Source: Paenibacillus albidus
Lineage (GTDB): Bacteria; Bacillota; Bacilli; Paenibacillales; Paenibacillaceae
Direction: 5' to 3'
Assembly: GCF_014644435.1 (NCBI RefSeq)
Contig: NZ_BMKR01000003.1
Coordinates: 186,001 to 250,000 of the forward strand
DNA: 64,000 nt
The notes beneath the pieces were generated by a model. The model saw only the letters and a program-made list of their open reading frames with translations. It was not told where the DNA came from and searched no databases. Of the stretch, positions 1 to 7,315 are shown piece after piece (within the stretch, counting starts at the first letter, position 1; each line of letters opens with the position of its first letter). A program made the translations under genes and the position numbers.

Positions 1-288
1 AGATTATCCGGAGCGTTTCGATGGAAATAGAAGACACGATTTTGCGTTCCTCTACCGCTTGTTTCAATTTAGAAAGCGACCAATTCGTAAACGGATAGCC
101 CGCTGTTTGGGGTGGAATTTGAGCGAGCTTAACCATTTCACTCCGTTCTTCTGGAGTGAAAGTGGGCAGACGTCCTCCACCATACTTGGGTTTCAATGAG
201 GGCAGGCCCTCCTGATTAAATCGATGAATGGTATGCCTGATAGGCGGTTGCCTTCTTCCTGGGTTAAGTCACGAACAAAAACAGTCAT
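1..288 (-). pseudogene. IS630-family transposase remnant (5' end, broken)
   Basis: Read on the minus strand, an ATG at 288 preceded by GAGGTGAG opens a frame starting MTVFVRDLTQEEGNRL. It stops after about 30 codons. The IS630-type winged-helix linker (HRFNQEGLPSLKPKYGGGR, then a segment ending near ISIETLRII) continues in another frame up to the window edge. The short distance between the N-terminal motif and HRFNQ indicates an internal deletion that removed part of the helix-turn-helix and shifted the frame. The catalytic DDE region would lie outside the window. No clear terminal inverted repeat was found between 300 and 550. The assignment rests on recognised family wording; the frame break is seen directly. 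Confidence 0.75.
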
Positions 289-552
289 ATCGCTCACCTC
301 GAGAGAGTTGGATTTACGTGTTATTACCCGTTTTCCCAACTATGATCTCGGATGGGGCACTAGGTGTTTATTAATTCAGAGTAGATCGCAAGTCTATCGC
401 CTCCATAGCTGCCCATATATCTGAATTCATTCTTTATGTTGCAGTTCGTTTTTAGAATCCTGAGACAAATCCAATCAGATAAAAAACAGATATCCCCAAA
501 TACTCAAAGATATCCTAAATAACCTGGGATTAAACTCAAAAAAAAACAATAG

Positions 553-606
553 TTGACAATATAAAATTCTAAGTGTAAGTTGTAAGTGTATATATCATAC
601 ATACAC
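553..606 (+). promoter_or_regulatory. Promoter and dyad in front of the GntR/ABC operon
   Basis: A consensus -35 box TTGACA lies at 553-558. The best -10 at 17 bp spacing is only TAAGTT. Just downstream is a dyad, GTGTAT at 586-591 and ATACAC at 601-606, with a 9-bp spacer. YtrA-type GntR repressors usually bind dyads at their own promoter, so this is the natural autoregulatory site. That role is inference. Confidence 0.5.
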
Positions 607-627
607 AAAATTTATAAAGAGGTCAAC

Positions 628-1002
628 ATGGACATTTCAATTTTATTCTCTCTAAAGCAACCCATTTATGAGCAGATTGTTACTCAGATTGTTGCGCAAA
701 TATTAAATGGTGAACTAAGGGAAGAAGATCAACTCCCCTCAATAAGAAAGCTTGCAAGTGAACTAAAGGTAAGTGTGATTACTACTAAACGTGCCTATGA
801 AGAATTGGAAAGGGCAGGTTATGTTCACACTGTCACAGGAAAAGGTACCTTCATCGCCTATCAAGACAAGGAGAACGTCAAACTTAACCAAATAGAGGTG
901 ATCAAGAATGAATTAAGACGTATTGTCCCAGATTGCAAAAAATATAACATTCAACTTACAGAACTACAGAAGATAATGCAGCTTATTTATGAGGAGGGGT
1001 AA
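628..1002 (+). CDS. GntR-family transcriptional regulator, YtrA subfamily
   Basis: This 124-residue protein has one winged helix (about residues 10-75, with the typical QLPSIRKLASELKVS and RAYEELERAGYVHTVTGKGTF stretches) and a short helical tail of about 45 residues. That is the YtrA layout, without a large effector domain. The ATG at 628 is chosen because AGAGG lies a few bases upstream; an earlier GTG at 586 sits inside the dyad. It is the first gene of an operon with an ABC ATPase and an ABC-2 permease. In relatives such regulators repress their own exporter operon until cell-envelope stress occurs. Base composition is much more AT-rich than most of the window. Confidence 0.85.
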   Translation: MDISILFSLKQPIYEQIVTQIVAQILNGELREEDQLPSIRKLASELKVSVITTKRAYEELERAGYVHTVTGKGTFIAYQDKENVKLNQIEVIKNELRRIVPDCKKYNIQLTELQKIMQLIYEEG

Positions 1003-1006
1003 TATT

Positions 1007-1879
1007 TTGAAGGAAACAGAGAATATTTTGGAGGTAACCAATGTTTGTAAAAAACTAAAAAATTTCGAATTGCAGCAAGTAAGTTTCTCCCTCAAACGAG
1101 GTTATATCATGGGATTTATAGGTCCTAATGGTGCAGGGAAAAGTACCACGATTAGATGTATGATGGGCTTGTCACATATCGATAGCGGCAATATTAAATT
1201 ATTTAACAACGATTTCCATACCAACATGAAGGCACTTAAGCAAAATATAGGCTTTGTATATGACCAAAATGTTTTTTTCGAAGACTTAACCGTAGAGAAA
1301 AATAAAAAAGTAATTTCAATGTACTATGACCAATGGGACGACAAGGCTTTCTACGACTACATTGAAAAATTTGATGTGCCCCTATCAACGCCAGTGAAAT
1401 CCCTATCCAAAGGGACAGCTATGAAATTCGCATTAGCGGTAGCACTTTCACATAATGCTGAGCTTATTATTATGGACGAACCTACATCCGGACTTGATCC
1501 TATTTTCAGGAAAGAGCTGCTTGAAGTTTTGCTTGAAGTTATTCAGGATGCTAATAAAGCTATTTTCTTCTCAACTCATAATATTTCCGATTTAGAACAT
1601 ATAGCGGACTATATCACATTTATTTTTGATGGAAATGTCCAATTCTGCAAAGAAACAGAAACTGTACTTGATGAATATGTCATTGTAAAAGGTCCCAAAA
1701 GCTTACAAGAGCTTGTAGAAGTCCATTGTCCCCTCTCTACTAAGCTGACCTCTCTTGGGTTCGAAGCATTCATGAAAAAAGAACAACTAGCATCGCTCAA
1801 TACCAACTTAGAATTTAAAATTGAACGACCTTCCTTAGAAGACATTATGTATAATCTTGTTAAATCCAAGAAAAGATAA
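1007..1879 (+). CDS. ABC transporter ATP-binding protein (YtrB-like)
   Basis: The 290-residue ATPase has a Walker A GPNGAGKST at about 39-47, a degenerate signature (LSKGTAMKF in place of LSGGQ), Walker B LIIMDEPTSGLD and the H-loop STHNISDLEH. After residue 215 comes the C-terminal extension typical of ABC-2 exporters. The start is the TTG at 1007, because GAGGAGGGG lies 7 bases upstream; an ATG at 989 overlaps that ribosome binding site. The gene begins 4 bases after the GntR gene and is followed by the permease. The altered signature motif is common in the YtrB/EcsA-like group. The exported substrate is unknown. Confidence 0.85.
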   Translation: MKETENILEVTNVCKKLKNFELQQVSFSLKRGYIMGFIGPNGAGKSTTIRCMMGLSHIDSGNIKLFNNDFHTNMKALKQNIGFVYDQNVFFEDLTVEKNKKVISMYYDQWDDKAFYDYIEKFDVPLSTPVKSLSKGTAMKFALAVALSHNAELIIMDEPTSGLDPIFRKELLEVLLEVIQDANKAIFFSTHNISDLEHIADYITFIFDGNVQFCKETETVLDEYVIVKGPKSLQELVEVHCPLSTKLTSLGFEAFMKKEQLASLNTNLEFKIERPSLEDIMYNLVKSKKR

Positions 1880-1895
1880 AGGAGACCTTTACTCT

Positions 1896-2552
1896 ATGTT
1901 TAACTTACTTTTCATGGAAGTATACACCCAAAAGAAAATAGCCTTTTTCATTCCAATTATTATGCTTCCTTTTTTCTTTACACTCGATGATGTTATATCT
2001 AAGGGTGGTATCCTTTCGACTATTATCTTCAGTTTCACAGTCGGATTTATCAGTTACTTTCAAACAAGTTACTCAAATTCAAATACTGGAGAGACTGAAA
2101 AACTCCAATACAGATTATTATTAAGCCTACCAGTATCCAGAAAAATGCTTATAAGTTCTAAATATCTCATGACCTGTATATGGTGGTTAATAACTTACAT
2201 TTGGTTAATCGCAGTACTTTTTTTATTGAAATATGTTTTCAGTATTCAAATGAACCAACCCATATTAAATTGGGAAGTAACTTTTGTATCTTTTTGCAGC
2301 GCCTATTTTATGAGTTCCCTCTTTTATCCTCTCTACTACAAATTCGGGTATAAGATAGCCAATATAATCGGCATTATGTTATTTGTTATCGGTTCAAACT
2401 TTGCAGGGAAAATAGGGTTATTAAACAAAGATAACAATTTCATCTCGTTTATATTCGACTATCCACTAGTTGCTTTTTCTACTTTTACGATCGCCTTTGT
2501 TTTGATCACATTTATTACATCCCTTTACATTTTCACTAAAACAGATTATTAA
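1896..2552 (+). CDS. ABC-2 type transporter permease
   Basis: The 218-residue, very hydrophobic protein has about six predicted membrane spans. The segment LLLSLPVSRKMLISSKYL is the cytoplasmic motif of the ABC2_membrane_5 permease group that partners YtrB-type ATPases. ATG 1896 follows AAAGGAGA with normal spacing and lies 16 bp after the ATPase stop. With the ATPase it would form the exporter controlled by the upstream GntR repressor. Substrate is not predictable; cell-wall antibiotic response is the usual context for relatives. Confidence 0.8.
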   Translation: MFNLLFMEVYTQKKIAFFIPIIMLPFFFTLDDVISKGGILSTIIFSFTVGFISYFQTSYSNSNTGETEKLQYRLLLSLPVSRKMLISSKYLMTCIWWLITYIWLIAVLFLLKYVFSIQMNQPILNWEVTFVSFCSAYFMSSLFYPLYYKFGYKIANIIGIMLFVIGSNFAGKIGLLNKDNNFISFIFDYPLVAFSTFTIAFVLITFITSLYIFTKTDY

Positions 2553-2594
2553 ACGTTCATAGGAATTCAATCAAAATACTGTGAGGTATATTAT

Positions 2595-2744
2595 ATGAAA
2601 CCTAAAAATTCGAAGTCCTTTTCATTTGTAATGATGACTGTATTTATTATTATATCAATAGCTCAATTTATCGATGGAAACACTATAGTTGCTATTTTCC
2701 CTCTTATATGCGCTTTAGTCTTTGCATATAAAGGTTTATCATGA
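2595..2744 (+). CDS. Small membrane protein of the YtrA-like operon
   Basis: A 49-residue frame starts at ATG 2595 after GAGGT and ends in TGA. It has a lysine-rich N terminus and two hydrophobic stretches (about residues 10-25 and 30-45) separated by QFIDGNT, so it is a likely two-span membrane protein. It follows the permease by 42 bp and shares its AT-rich composition, which suggests it belongs to the same transcript. No family is recognised. It could be a small subunit or regulator of the exporter. Confidence 0.55.
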   Translation: MKPKNSKSFSFVMMTVFIIISIAQFIDGNTIVAIFPLICALVFAYKGLS

Positions 2745-2822
2745 ACAGGTAGTTATCGAAATCATCTATAGAATCCTTTGCTCTTCATTTGATCCCTAGA
2801 GATAGCTCCCATTTTGGGCATG

Positions 2823-2862
2823 AAAAAGCCTCCAGACTCCATAAGGAGAATAGAGGCTTTTA
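2823..2862. terminator. Bidirectional intrinsic terminator
   Basis: The arms AAAAAGCCTC and GAGGCTTTTA pair around a loop that holds a second small CTCC/GGAG stem. A-run on one side and T-run on the other allow termination of both the ABC operon and the convergent rplY gene. Confidence 0.7.
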
Positions 2863-2930
2863 GCATCGGGTCGCTATCAACTTGGGGCTTATACATACAG
2901 ATGTGATAACTGCTTTATTTTGCAACTTTA

Positions 2931-3515
2931 TTAGGCAGGTGTAACATCTGCCGCTTCTTCGGCTTCATCATGCACCGTTTTGATCTGGATCATCACAGTA
3001 TCCGGATCTGTCAGCACTTCAATTCCGCCTTGGAAAATCAGATCGGAGACGAGCAATTGATCGCCAATGTCCAGTCCGCTGATATCCACTTCCATGGATG
3101 TAGGAAGATCTTCCGGCATGCAGCGAACTTCCACTTCATAGATTTCGACCTGAAGCGTACCGCCTGATTTGATACCCACGGCTTCTCCGGCAAAATGGAT
3201 CGTTACCTTGCTGTCCATACTTTTTTTCATATTGACATGCTGAAAATCGATATGCAGCATTTTACCGGACAAAGTGTCCTTCTGAATGTGCTGAACGATG
3301 ACCGGCACTTCCAGATCGTCTCCAACCTTGCCTTGCAGAATGGCCCGGGGATTCTTTTTTAGAATATTCAATAGTTCTTTCTCGTTGACTTCCAGCGTCA
3401 GAGTCTCTTTACCAATACCATATAATACGGCTGGAACACGCCCCTGTTTTCTTGCTGCGTTGATGTTGGACTTTGTCTCCACCGTACGTTTGTTGAATTG
3501 AATAAACTTACTCAT
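2931..3515 (-). CDS. rplY: 50S ribosomal protein L25 / general stress protein Ctc
   Basis: The 194-residue protein has the L25 beta-barrel domain (about 5-92, with ARKQGRVPAVLYG) followed by the TL5-type C-terminal domain (about 95-185, ending DPDTVMIQI) and a short acidic tail. This two-domain form is Ctc, which binds 5S rRNA in the large subunit and is stress-induced in many Firmicutes. The start follows a GCGGGA-type site. A promoter-like TTGACT and TAAACT pair with 17-bp spacing is present on the minus strand around 3550-3585. It is monocistronic and ends at a bidirectional terminator. Confidence 0.93.
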   Translation of the reverse strand: MSKFIQFNKRTVETKSNINAARKQGRVPAVLYGIGKETLTLEVNEKELLNILKKNPRAILQGKVGDDLEVPVIVQHIQKDTLSGKMLHIDFQHVNMKKSMDSKVTIHFAGEAVGIKSGGTLQVEIYEVEVRCMPEDLPTSMEVDISGLDIGDQLLVSDLIFQGGIEVLTDPDTVMIQIKTVHDEAEEAADVTPA

Positions 3516-3597
3516 TTGTTTTCCCGCTCTCTTCGACCATAAATTCTTGTCATTTCCAGTTTAACATGACCATATAATCTAGTCAAATTAGATACTA

Positions 3598-4542
3598 TCA
3601 ACATTCGTATTCGTCAAAAGGGTCCGGGATCTCGATCTGATACGCCTCTGCATCACTGACTCCTACGGACAACACGGCCCGCCCGGAGCCTAAACGCTGC
3701 AGTCCTCCGCTAAAAATCACATCCTTCAGTTCCTTGCGTTTGCCGGGTCCAGCCGGAAAATCGCTTCTGGTCGCAATAATTCGAATCGGCGTGGTCTCAA
3801 AGGTCTCCGGGTTCAGCGAGAACACCATCGCATAATAATGTTTGTCTCCGGAGGGGTCAAAGCAGGCAATATGCCCCAGGACGCCCACATGGCCCCCCCG
3901 CAGCAAATGCGCTTCGTTCGCCCCGCCCCACTCTTCGGGAACAAATTGGTCATGGAGCACTTCCGCATGGATAAAGGTCTGTTCATTTAATTCTTCAAGG
4001 GAAGGGATAATCGTGAAGCCTATCTGTCCCCGTCCACCCCGCTCTCCCTGCGGCCGGGTAAATACGCCTACTCTGCCGTCTGCCAGTTCAATTAGCCGGA
4101 TATCCTTCATCGTGCCGGGGCCAGACGAGAAATGAGTCAGCGAATCGATGTGGTAGCCACGGTAAAACTGGGTAACCCAGGACACGATTTTCTGCGGGTC
4201 ATGGGCTGCCGTAATCACCTCAACTCCGCCTACGATCAGTTCTCCCCTGATCCGGGTCCAGAACGGGTCCTGCAGATTATACGTATGTGTATGCACACGC
4301 GGACTCCAAACCTCATTTTTACATGTAAAAAAGAAGACTTGAGAGAACTCGCTGTCCCGTTCCTCAACTCTTCCCATTAGTACCTCCTCCCCGTTGTACT
4401 GAAACGGGGCCGTTATATTGTAGACATCCCGGTATCCTACACCGGCAAACGTCAGCTTATTCACTCTCGTAGCGCGGAGCCCGGCATGGTATGTATCCAG
4501 AAGCTGCTTACAGGTTGCCGTTTTTGCCGGATTCCTTGTCAT
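3598..4542 (-). CDS. DUF1861 / MTP-1 family protein (GT108-like five-bladed propeller)
   Basis: This 314-residue protein matches the DUF1861 (MTP-1) family in length and motifs (GYRDVYNITAPF, GRVEERDSE, DPFWTRIRGELIVGGVEV, FSSGPGTMKDIRLIELADGRVGVFTRPQ). The family belongs to the beta-fructosidase-like five-bladed propeller clan. Its Leishmania members, the mannosyltransferase/phosphorylases of CAZy GT108, make and degrade beta-1,2-mannan (mannogen) using GDP-mannose or mannose-1-phosphate. The start at 4542 is set by AGGAGGACAGCG directly upstream, so the gene overlaps the 3' end of the HTH gene by 35 bp and is probably translationally coupled. Divergent GT4 and manC genes support a GDP-mannose role. 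Enzymatic activity is inference; a purely hydrolytic or phosphorolytic enzyme is possible. Confidence 0.75.
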   Translation of the reverse strand: MTRNPAKTATCKQLLDTYHAGLRATRVNKLTFAGVGYRDVYNITAPFQYNGEEVLMGRVEERDSEFSQVFFFTCKNEVWSPRVHTHTYNLQDPFWTRIRGELIVGGVEVITAAHDPQKIVSWVTQFYRGYHIDSLTHFSSGPGTMKDIRLIELADGRVGVFTRPQGERGGRGQIGFTIIPSLEELNEQTFIHAEVLHDQFVPEEWGGANEAHLLRGGHVGVLGHIACFDPSGDKHYYAMVFSLNPETFETTPIRIIATRSDFPAGPGKRKELKDVIFSGGLQRLGSGRAVLSVGVSDAEAYQIEIPDPFDEYEC

Positions 4543-4804
4543 CGCTGTCCTCCTCATAATCATTTGACCGATCGATAGCCCAATCATTATCTTCCGCGTC
4601 CATGGCAATAAGCTCGCCGGGCTGGACATTAAAGTATACACAAAGCTTCAGGAGCAAATCCCTGGGATATTGCACCATTTCATTTTTATACATCCGGCGC
4701 ACGGAATCAAAGTGGTAATTGACCTCTTTCGCGAGCCTGCGTATGGATAGGTTCGGGTCATGCTTCTCCATGACCTCACTCAGTTTGCTGCGTATGACTG
4801 GCAT
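4508..4804 (-). CDS. Small HTH regulator (Cro/CI-like, YozG-type)
   Basis: The 98-residue protein has an N-terminal helix-turn-helix (about 1-70: RSKLSEVMEKHDPNLSIRRL, then NYHFDSVRRMYKN and LCVYFNVQPGELI) and a strongly acidic tail of about 28 residues. AGGAGGTGTGTGA precedes the ATG at 4804. It is the first gene of a minus-strand operon with the DUF1861 gene, and faces the GT4-manC operon across a 219-bp region with a palindrome. It probably controls both arms. The ligand is unknown. Confidence 0.8.
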   Translation of the reverse strand: MPVIRSKLSEVMEKHDPNLSIRRLAKEVNYHFDSVRRMYKNEMVQYPRDLLLKLCVYFNVQPGELIAMDAEDNDWAIDRSNDYEEDSDDKESGKNGNL

Positions 4805-4822
4805 TCACACACCTCCTATTCT

Positions 4823-4886
4823 AATATATCCGCAGTCCCCCCGGAGAGTCAATTAAATTGACAAGATAAACTGGTCATGATACAGT
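4823..4886. promoter_or_regulatory. Divergent promoters sharing a palindrome
   Basis: Minus strand: TTGACT (4852-4847) and TATATT (4828-4823) with an 18-bp spacer, serving the HTH/DUF1861 operon. Plus strand: TTGACA (4858-4863) and TACAGT (4881-4886) with 17-bp spacing and an upstream TGA like an extended -10, serving the GT4 operon. The 15-bp palindrome GTCAATT-A-AATTGAC (4848-4862) covers parts of both -35 boxes. A protein bound there would block or couple both promoters. The promoters are seen; the operator role is inference. Confidence 0.65.
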
Positions 4887-4951
4887 TAGGGCAAGAAACC
4901 ACCATTTGCAACATTTTTAGGTTTATTCAATAAAATACCCTTTCCCTATTC

Positions 4952-4983
4952 AGAAAATAAAGCCTACTTTATTTTCTTTTTTT
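4952..4983 (+). terminator. Leader hairpin with U-tract before the GT4 operon
   Basis: AGAAAATAAAG (4952-4962) pairs perfectly with CTTTATTTTCT (4967-4977) around the loop CCTA, followed by seven or so T residues. It lies between the plus-strand promoter and the GT4 start, so it can act as an attenuator or filter. The stem is AT-rich and therefore only moderately stable. It could instead be chance or a site for an antiterminator protein. Confidence 0.55.
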
Positions 4984-5023
4984 GTATCCAGCCAATCGCA
5001 AGTCTATTAGGGAGGCTCTTTGA

Positions 5024-6205
5024 ATGAAGAATATAGCCCGTAATCAAAATGTCGTATTTCTGGGGACCAGTCTGCCGCGGGAATGCGGCATCGCTACTTT
5101 TACACAGGATTTATTGGATGCATTTGTGCACATTCCCGGCTTTAATACTCCCCGCATCATTGCCGTCAACAATAATGAAACCTATCACTATGAGCAGCAG
5201 GTCCTGCGGGAGATTGACCAGCATAAGCTGGCGGATTATATAGATACGGCCGATTTCCTGAATACTTCCGATGTGGATCTCCTCGTCATCCAGCATGAGT
5301 TCGGTATTTACGGCGGAGAAAGCGGAGAATACCTGCTGCCCTTCGCCCAGCGGCTGAGTGTACCGTATGTTGTCATTTTCCACACTGTGCTAACCAAACC
5401 TTCCCCCAAGCAGCAGCATATTATCCAGCGTCTCGCCGAGCTAAGCGCCCAGGTTGTGACGATGGCCCAGTCCACCGTTGCTGATTTGACTGCCATCTAT
5501 GGCCTTGAAGCGGCCAAAATCACTTTCATTCATCATGGTGTTCCTGATGTTAAGACGGCCTCCCGTGAAGCCCTCAAACAGCAATACGGCTTTGCGGGCC
5601 GCAAAATCCTCTCCACCTTTGGTTTCCTAAGCCCCGGCAAGGGGATTGAGTACAGTATTGAAGCTATGCGCGGCGTGGTGAAACAGCACCCCGATTCGCT
5701 CTATATCATTTGGGGCAAAACCCATCCGGTAGTGAAGCTGGAAACCGGAGAAGTCTACCGGCAGATGCTGATGGACCGGGTGGACGCCTTCGACTTGCAG
5801 TCCAATGTCCTTTTTGTCGACAAGCTGCTGACCCAGGAAGAAGTCATTCAGTCGCTGGTAATGTCAGATATCTACATGACTCCCTATCTGGGCAAAGATC
5901 AAGCCGTTAGCGGCACCCTTGCCTATGGGGTCGGATATGGCCGGGTAATCGTGTCCACTCCTTACCGTTACGCTCAGGAAATGCTTGCGGAGGGCCGCGG
6001 CCTGCTTGCAGAATTCCGTGATTCCGCTTCCCTTGAAGCCTGTATTCTGCAATTGCTGGGCAACCCTTCCCTGGTGAAAGAGATGGAAGACCGCACGCTT
6101 AAGCTCGGAATAACCATGCGCTGGAACGAAATTGCCAAGCTCTACGCTGCCCTGTTCCAGAAGAACATCAAACAGCCGGCACTTACGAAACGGAGTGTGA
6201 TTTAA
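5024..6205 (+). CDS. GT4-family glycosyltransferase
   Basis: The 393-residue protein has a GT-B fold. Its N-terminal domain carries the motif SLPRECGIATFTQDLL (about 16-31) and IQHEFGIYGG (about 89-98). Its C-terminal nucleotide-sugar domain begins near TFGFLSPGKGIEYSIEAM (about 198), and a GTLAYGVGYGRVIVSTPY loop near residue 300 stands where the donor-binding E-x7-E region is expected. The product is cytosolic or membrane-associated. GDP-mannose is the likely donor because manC is in the same operon. ATG 5024 follows TAGGGAGGCTC. The stop codon is immediately followed by the start of the next gene. Acceptor and product are unknown; the DUF1861 neighbour suggests a mannose polymer or oligosaccharide. 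Confidence 0.82.
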   Translation: MKNIARNQNVVFLGTSLPRECGIATFTQDLLDAFVHIPGFNTPRIIAVNNNETYHYEQQVLREIDQHKLADYIDTADFLNTSDVDLLVIQHEFGIYGGESGEYLLPFAQRLSVPYVVIFHTVLTKPSPKQQHIIQRLAELSAQVVTMAQSTVADLTAIYGLEAAKITFIHHGVPDVKTASREALKQQYGFAGRKILSTFGFLSPGKGIEYSIEAMRGVVKQHPDSLYIIWGKTHPVVKLETGEVYRQMLMDRVDAFDLQSNVLFVDKLLTQEEVIQSLVMSDIYMTPYLGKDQAVSGTLAYGVGYGRVIVSTPYRYAQEMLAEGRGLLAEFRDSASLEACILQLLGNPSLVKEMEDRTLKLGITMRWNEIAKLYAALFQKNIKQPALTKRSVI

Positions 6206-7315
6206 ATGATAGAAGCACCTGCAATGCCAAAGTATGAGCCGGGTTATATGCGGAGAATAACGGATGATACAGGGATTTTTCAGCATACCAAATTCGGGGT
6301 TCCCGACCGTTCCAAAGGCTACACCACAGATGATAACGCCCGGGCCTTGATTGCAGCGGTCCTGATGTACAATCACTCCAAGGACCCTGTCGCACTTGAT
6401 CTGATTCATACGTATATCTCTTTTGTTCACCACGCCCAGACGGCGGAGGGGAATTTCAGAAACTTTATGGATTACAACCGGTCGTTCATGGAAGACAAAG
6501 GCTCCGAGGATTGCCAGGGACGCACATTATGGGCGCTCGGGTTCGCCTTGTCGCATTCGGCCTCCCTGCCCGATAATATAATGAATACCTGCCGGTATTT
6601 AGTCAATCAGGCTCTTCCGCATGTGGAAGCTCTCAGCTCCCCCCGGGCGGGAGCCTACGCTATTATCGGTCTAAGTTACCTTATTGAGACACCCGGAGCT
6701 CTGACCTATGCCTTTCCTTACTCTCACACGCCCAGCACTGCGGAGGAAGCGGCCTTTCTGCCCCGGGCGGTGATCGTTGATCTGATCGAAAAGATAGCCG
6801 TCCGCCTGCACGATCAGTATACCCGCTATAAGGGAAACGGCTGGAACTGGTTCGAGGACAGCATCACCTACGGTAACTCCATGCTGCCATGGGCCCTGCT
6901 GCGGGCGTTCCGTATTTCGGCTAATGACAGCTTGAAGGAAACGGCCAAAGAAGGCCTGGATTTCCTGGCCTTCACTACCTTCTCCAGCAAAGGCTACTAT
7001 AAGCCAATCGGCAGCCACGGCTGGTTGCTGCGGGACGGCAAGGCCGCTCCTTACGACGAGCAGCCGATTGAAGCCTGCGAGATGCTGCTGGCCTGCCGGG
7101 AAGCTGCTGAAGTCCTTGAGGATAAGACCTATCTGGAGCAGGCTGAATTATGCTACAGATGGTATCTCGGGCATAATTCCTTGAACATGTCCTTAATAGA
7201 TCCGCAAACCGGGGCCTGTTATGATGGTATTCATGCCGCAGGGCTCAACCTGAATCAGGGCTCAGAGAGCATCATTTCCTTCTCCATTGCCCATCTGGTG
7301 ATGCATCATGAATAA
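6206..7315 (+). CDS. Alpha/alpha-barrel glycan-active protein of unknown specificity
   Basis: The 369-residue protein is helix-rich with repeated aromatic/acidic signatures (RRITDDTGIFQHTKFGVPDR, GYTTDDNARAL, NGWNWFEDSITYGNSMLPWALL, APYDEQPIEACEMLLACREA) typical of six-hairpin (alpha/alpha)6 barrels acting on sugars. It lacks a signal peptide, so it acts in the cytosol. In many bacteria this protein follows exactly this type of GT4 gene and is often annotated loosely as a glycosyltransferase or glycosidase; the true reaction is not known to me. The invariant-looking TDD and DEQP acids are candidate catalytic residues. It starts directly at the GT4 stop, and its last 8 bases overlap manC, so the three proteins are coexpressed. 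Confidence 0.65.
   Translation: MIEAPAMPKYEPGYMRRITDDTGIFQHTKFGVPDRSKGYTTDDNARALIAAVLMYNHSKDPVALDLIHTYISFVHHAQTAEGNFRNFMDYNRSFMEDKGSEDCQGRTLWALGFALSHSASLPDNIMNTCRYLVNQALPHVEALSSPRAGAYAIIGLSYLIETPGALTYAFPYSHTPSTAEEAAFLPRAVIVDLIEKIAVRLHDQYTRYKGNGWNWFEDSITYGNSMLPWALLRAFRISANDSLKETAKEGLDFLAFTTFSSKGYYKPIGSHGWLLRDGKAAPYDEQPIEACEMLLACREAAEVLEDKTYLEQAELCYRWYLGHNSLNMSLIDPQTGACYDGIHAAGLNLNQGSESIISFSIAHLVMHHE

Noticed and set aside
5864..6433. Minus-strand 189-codon frame
   Set aside because: Antisense to the GT4 and barrel genes; no ribosome site or family features.
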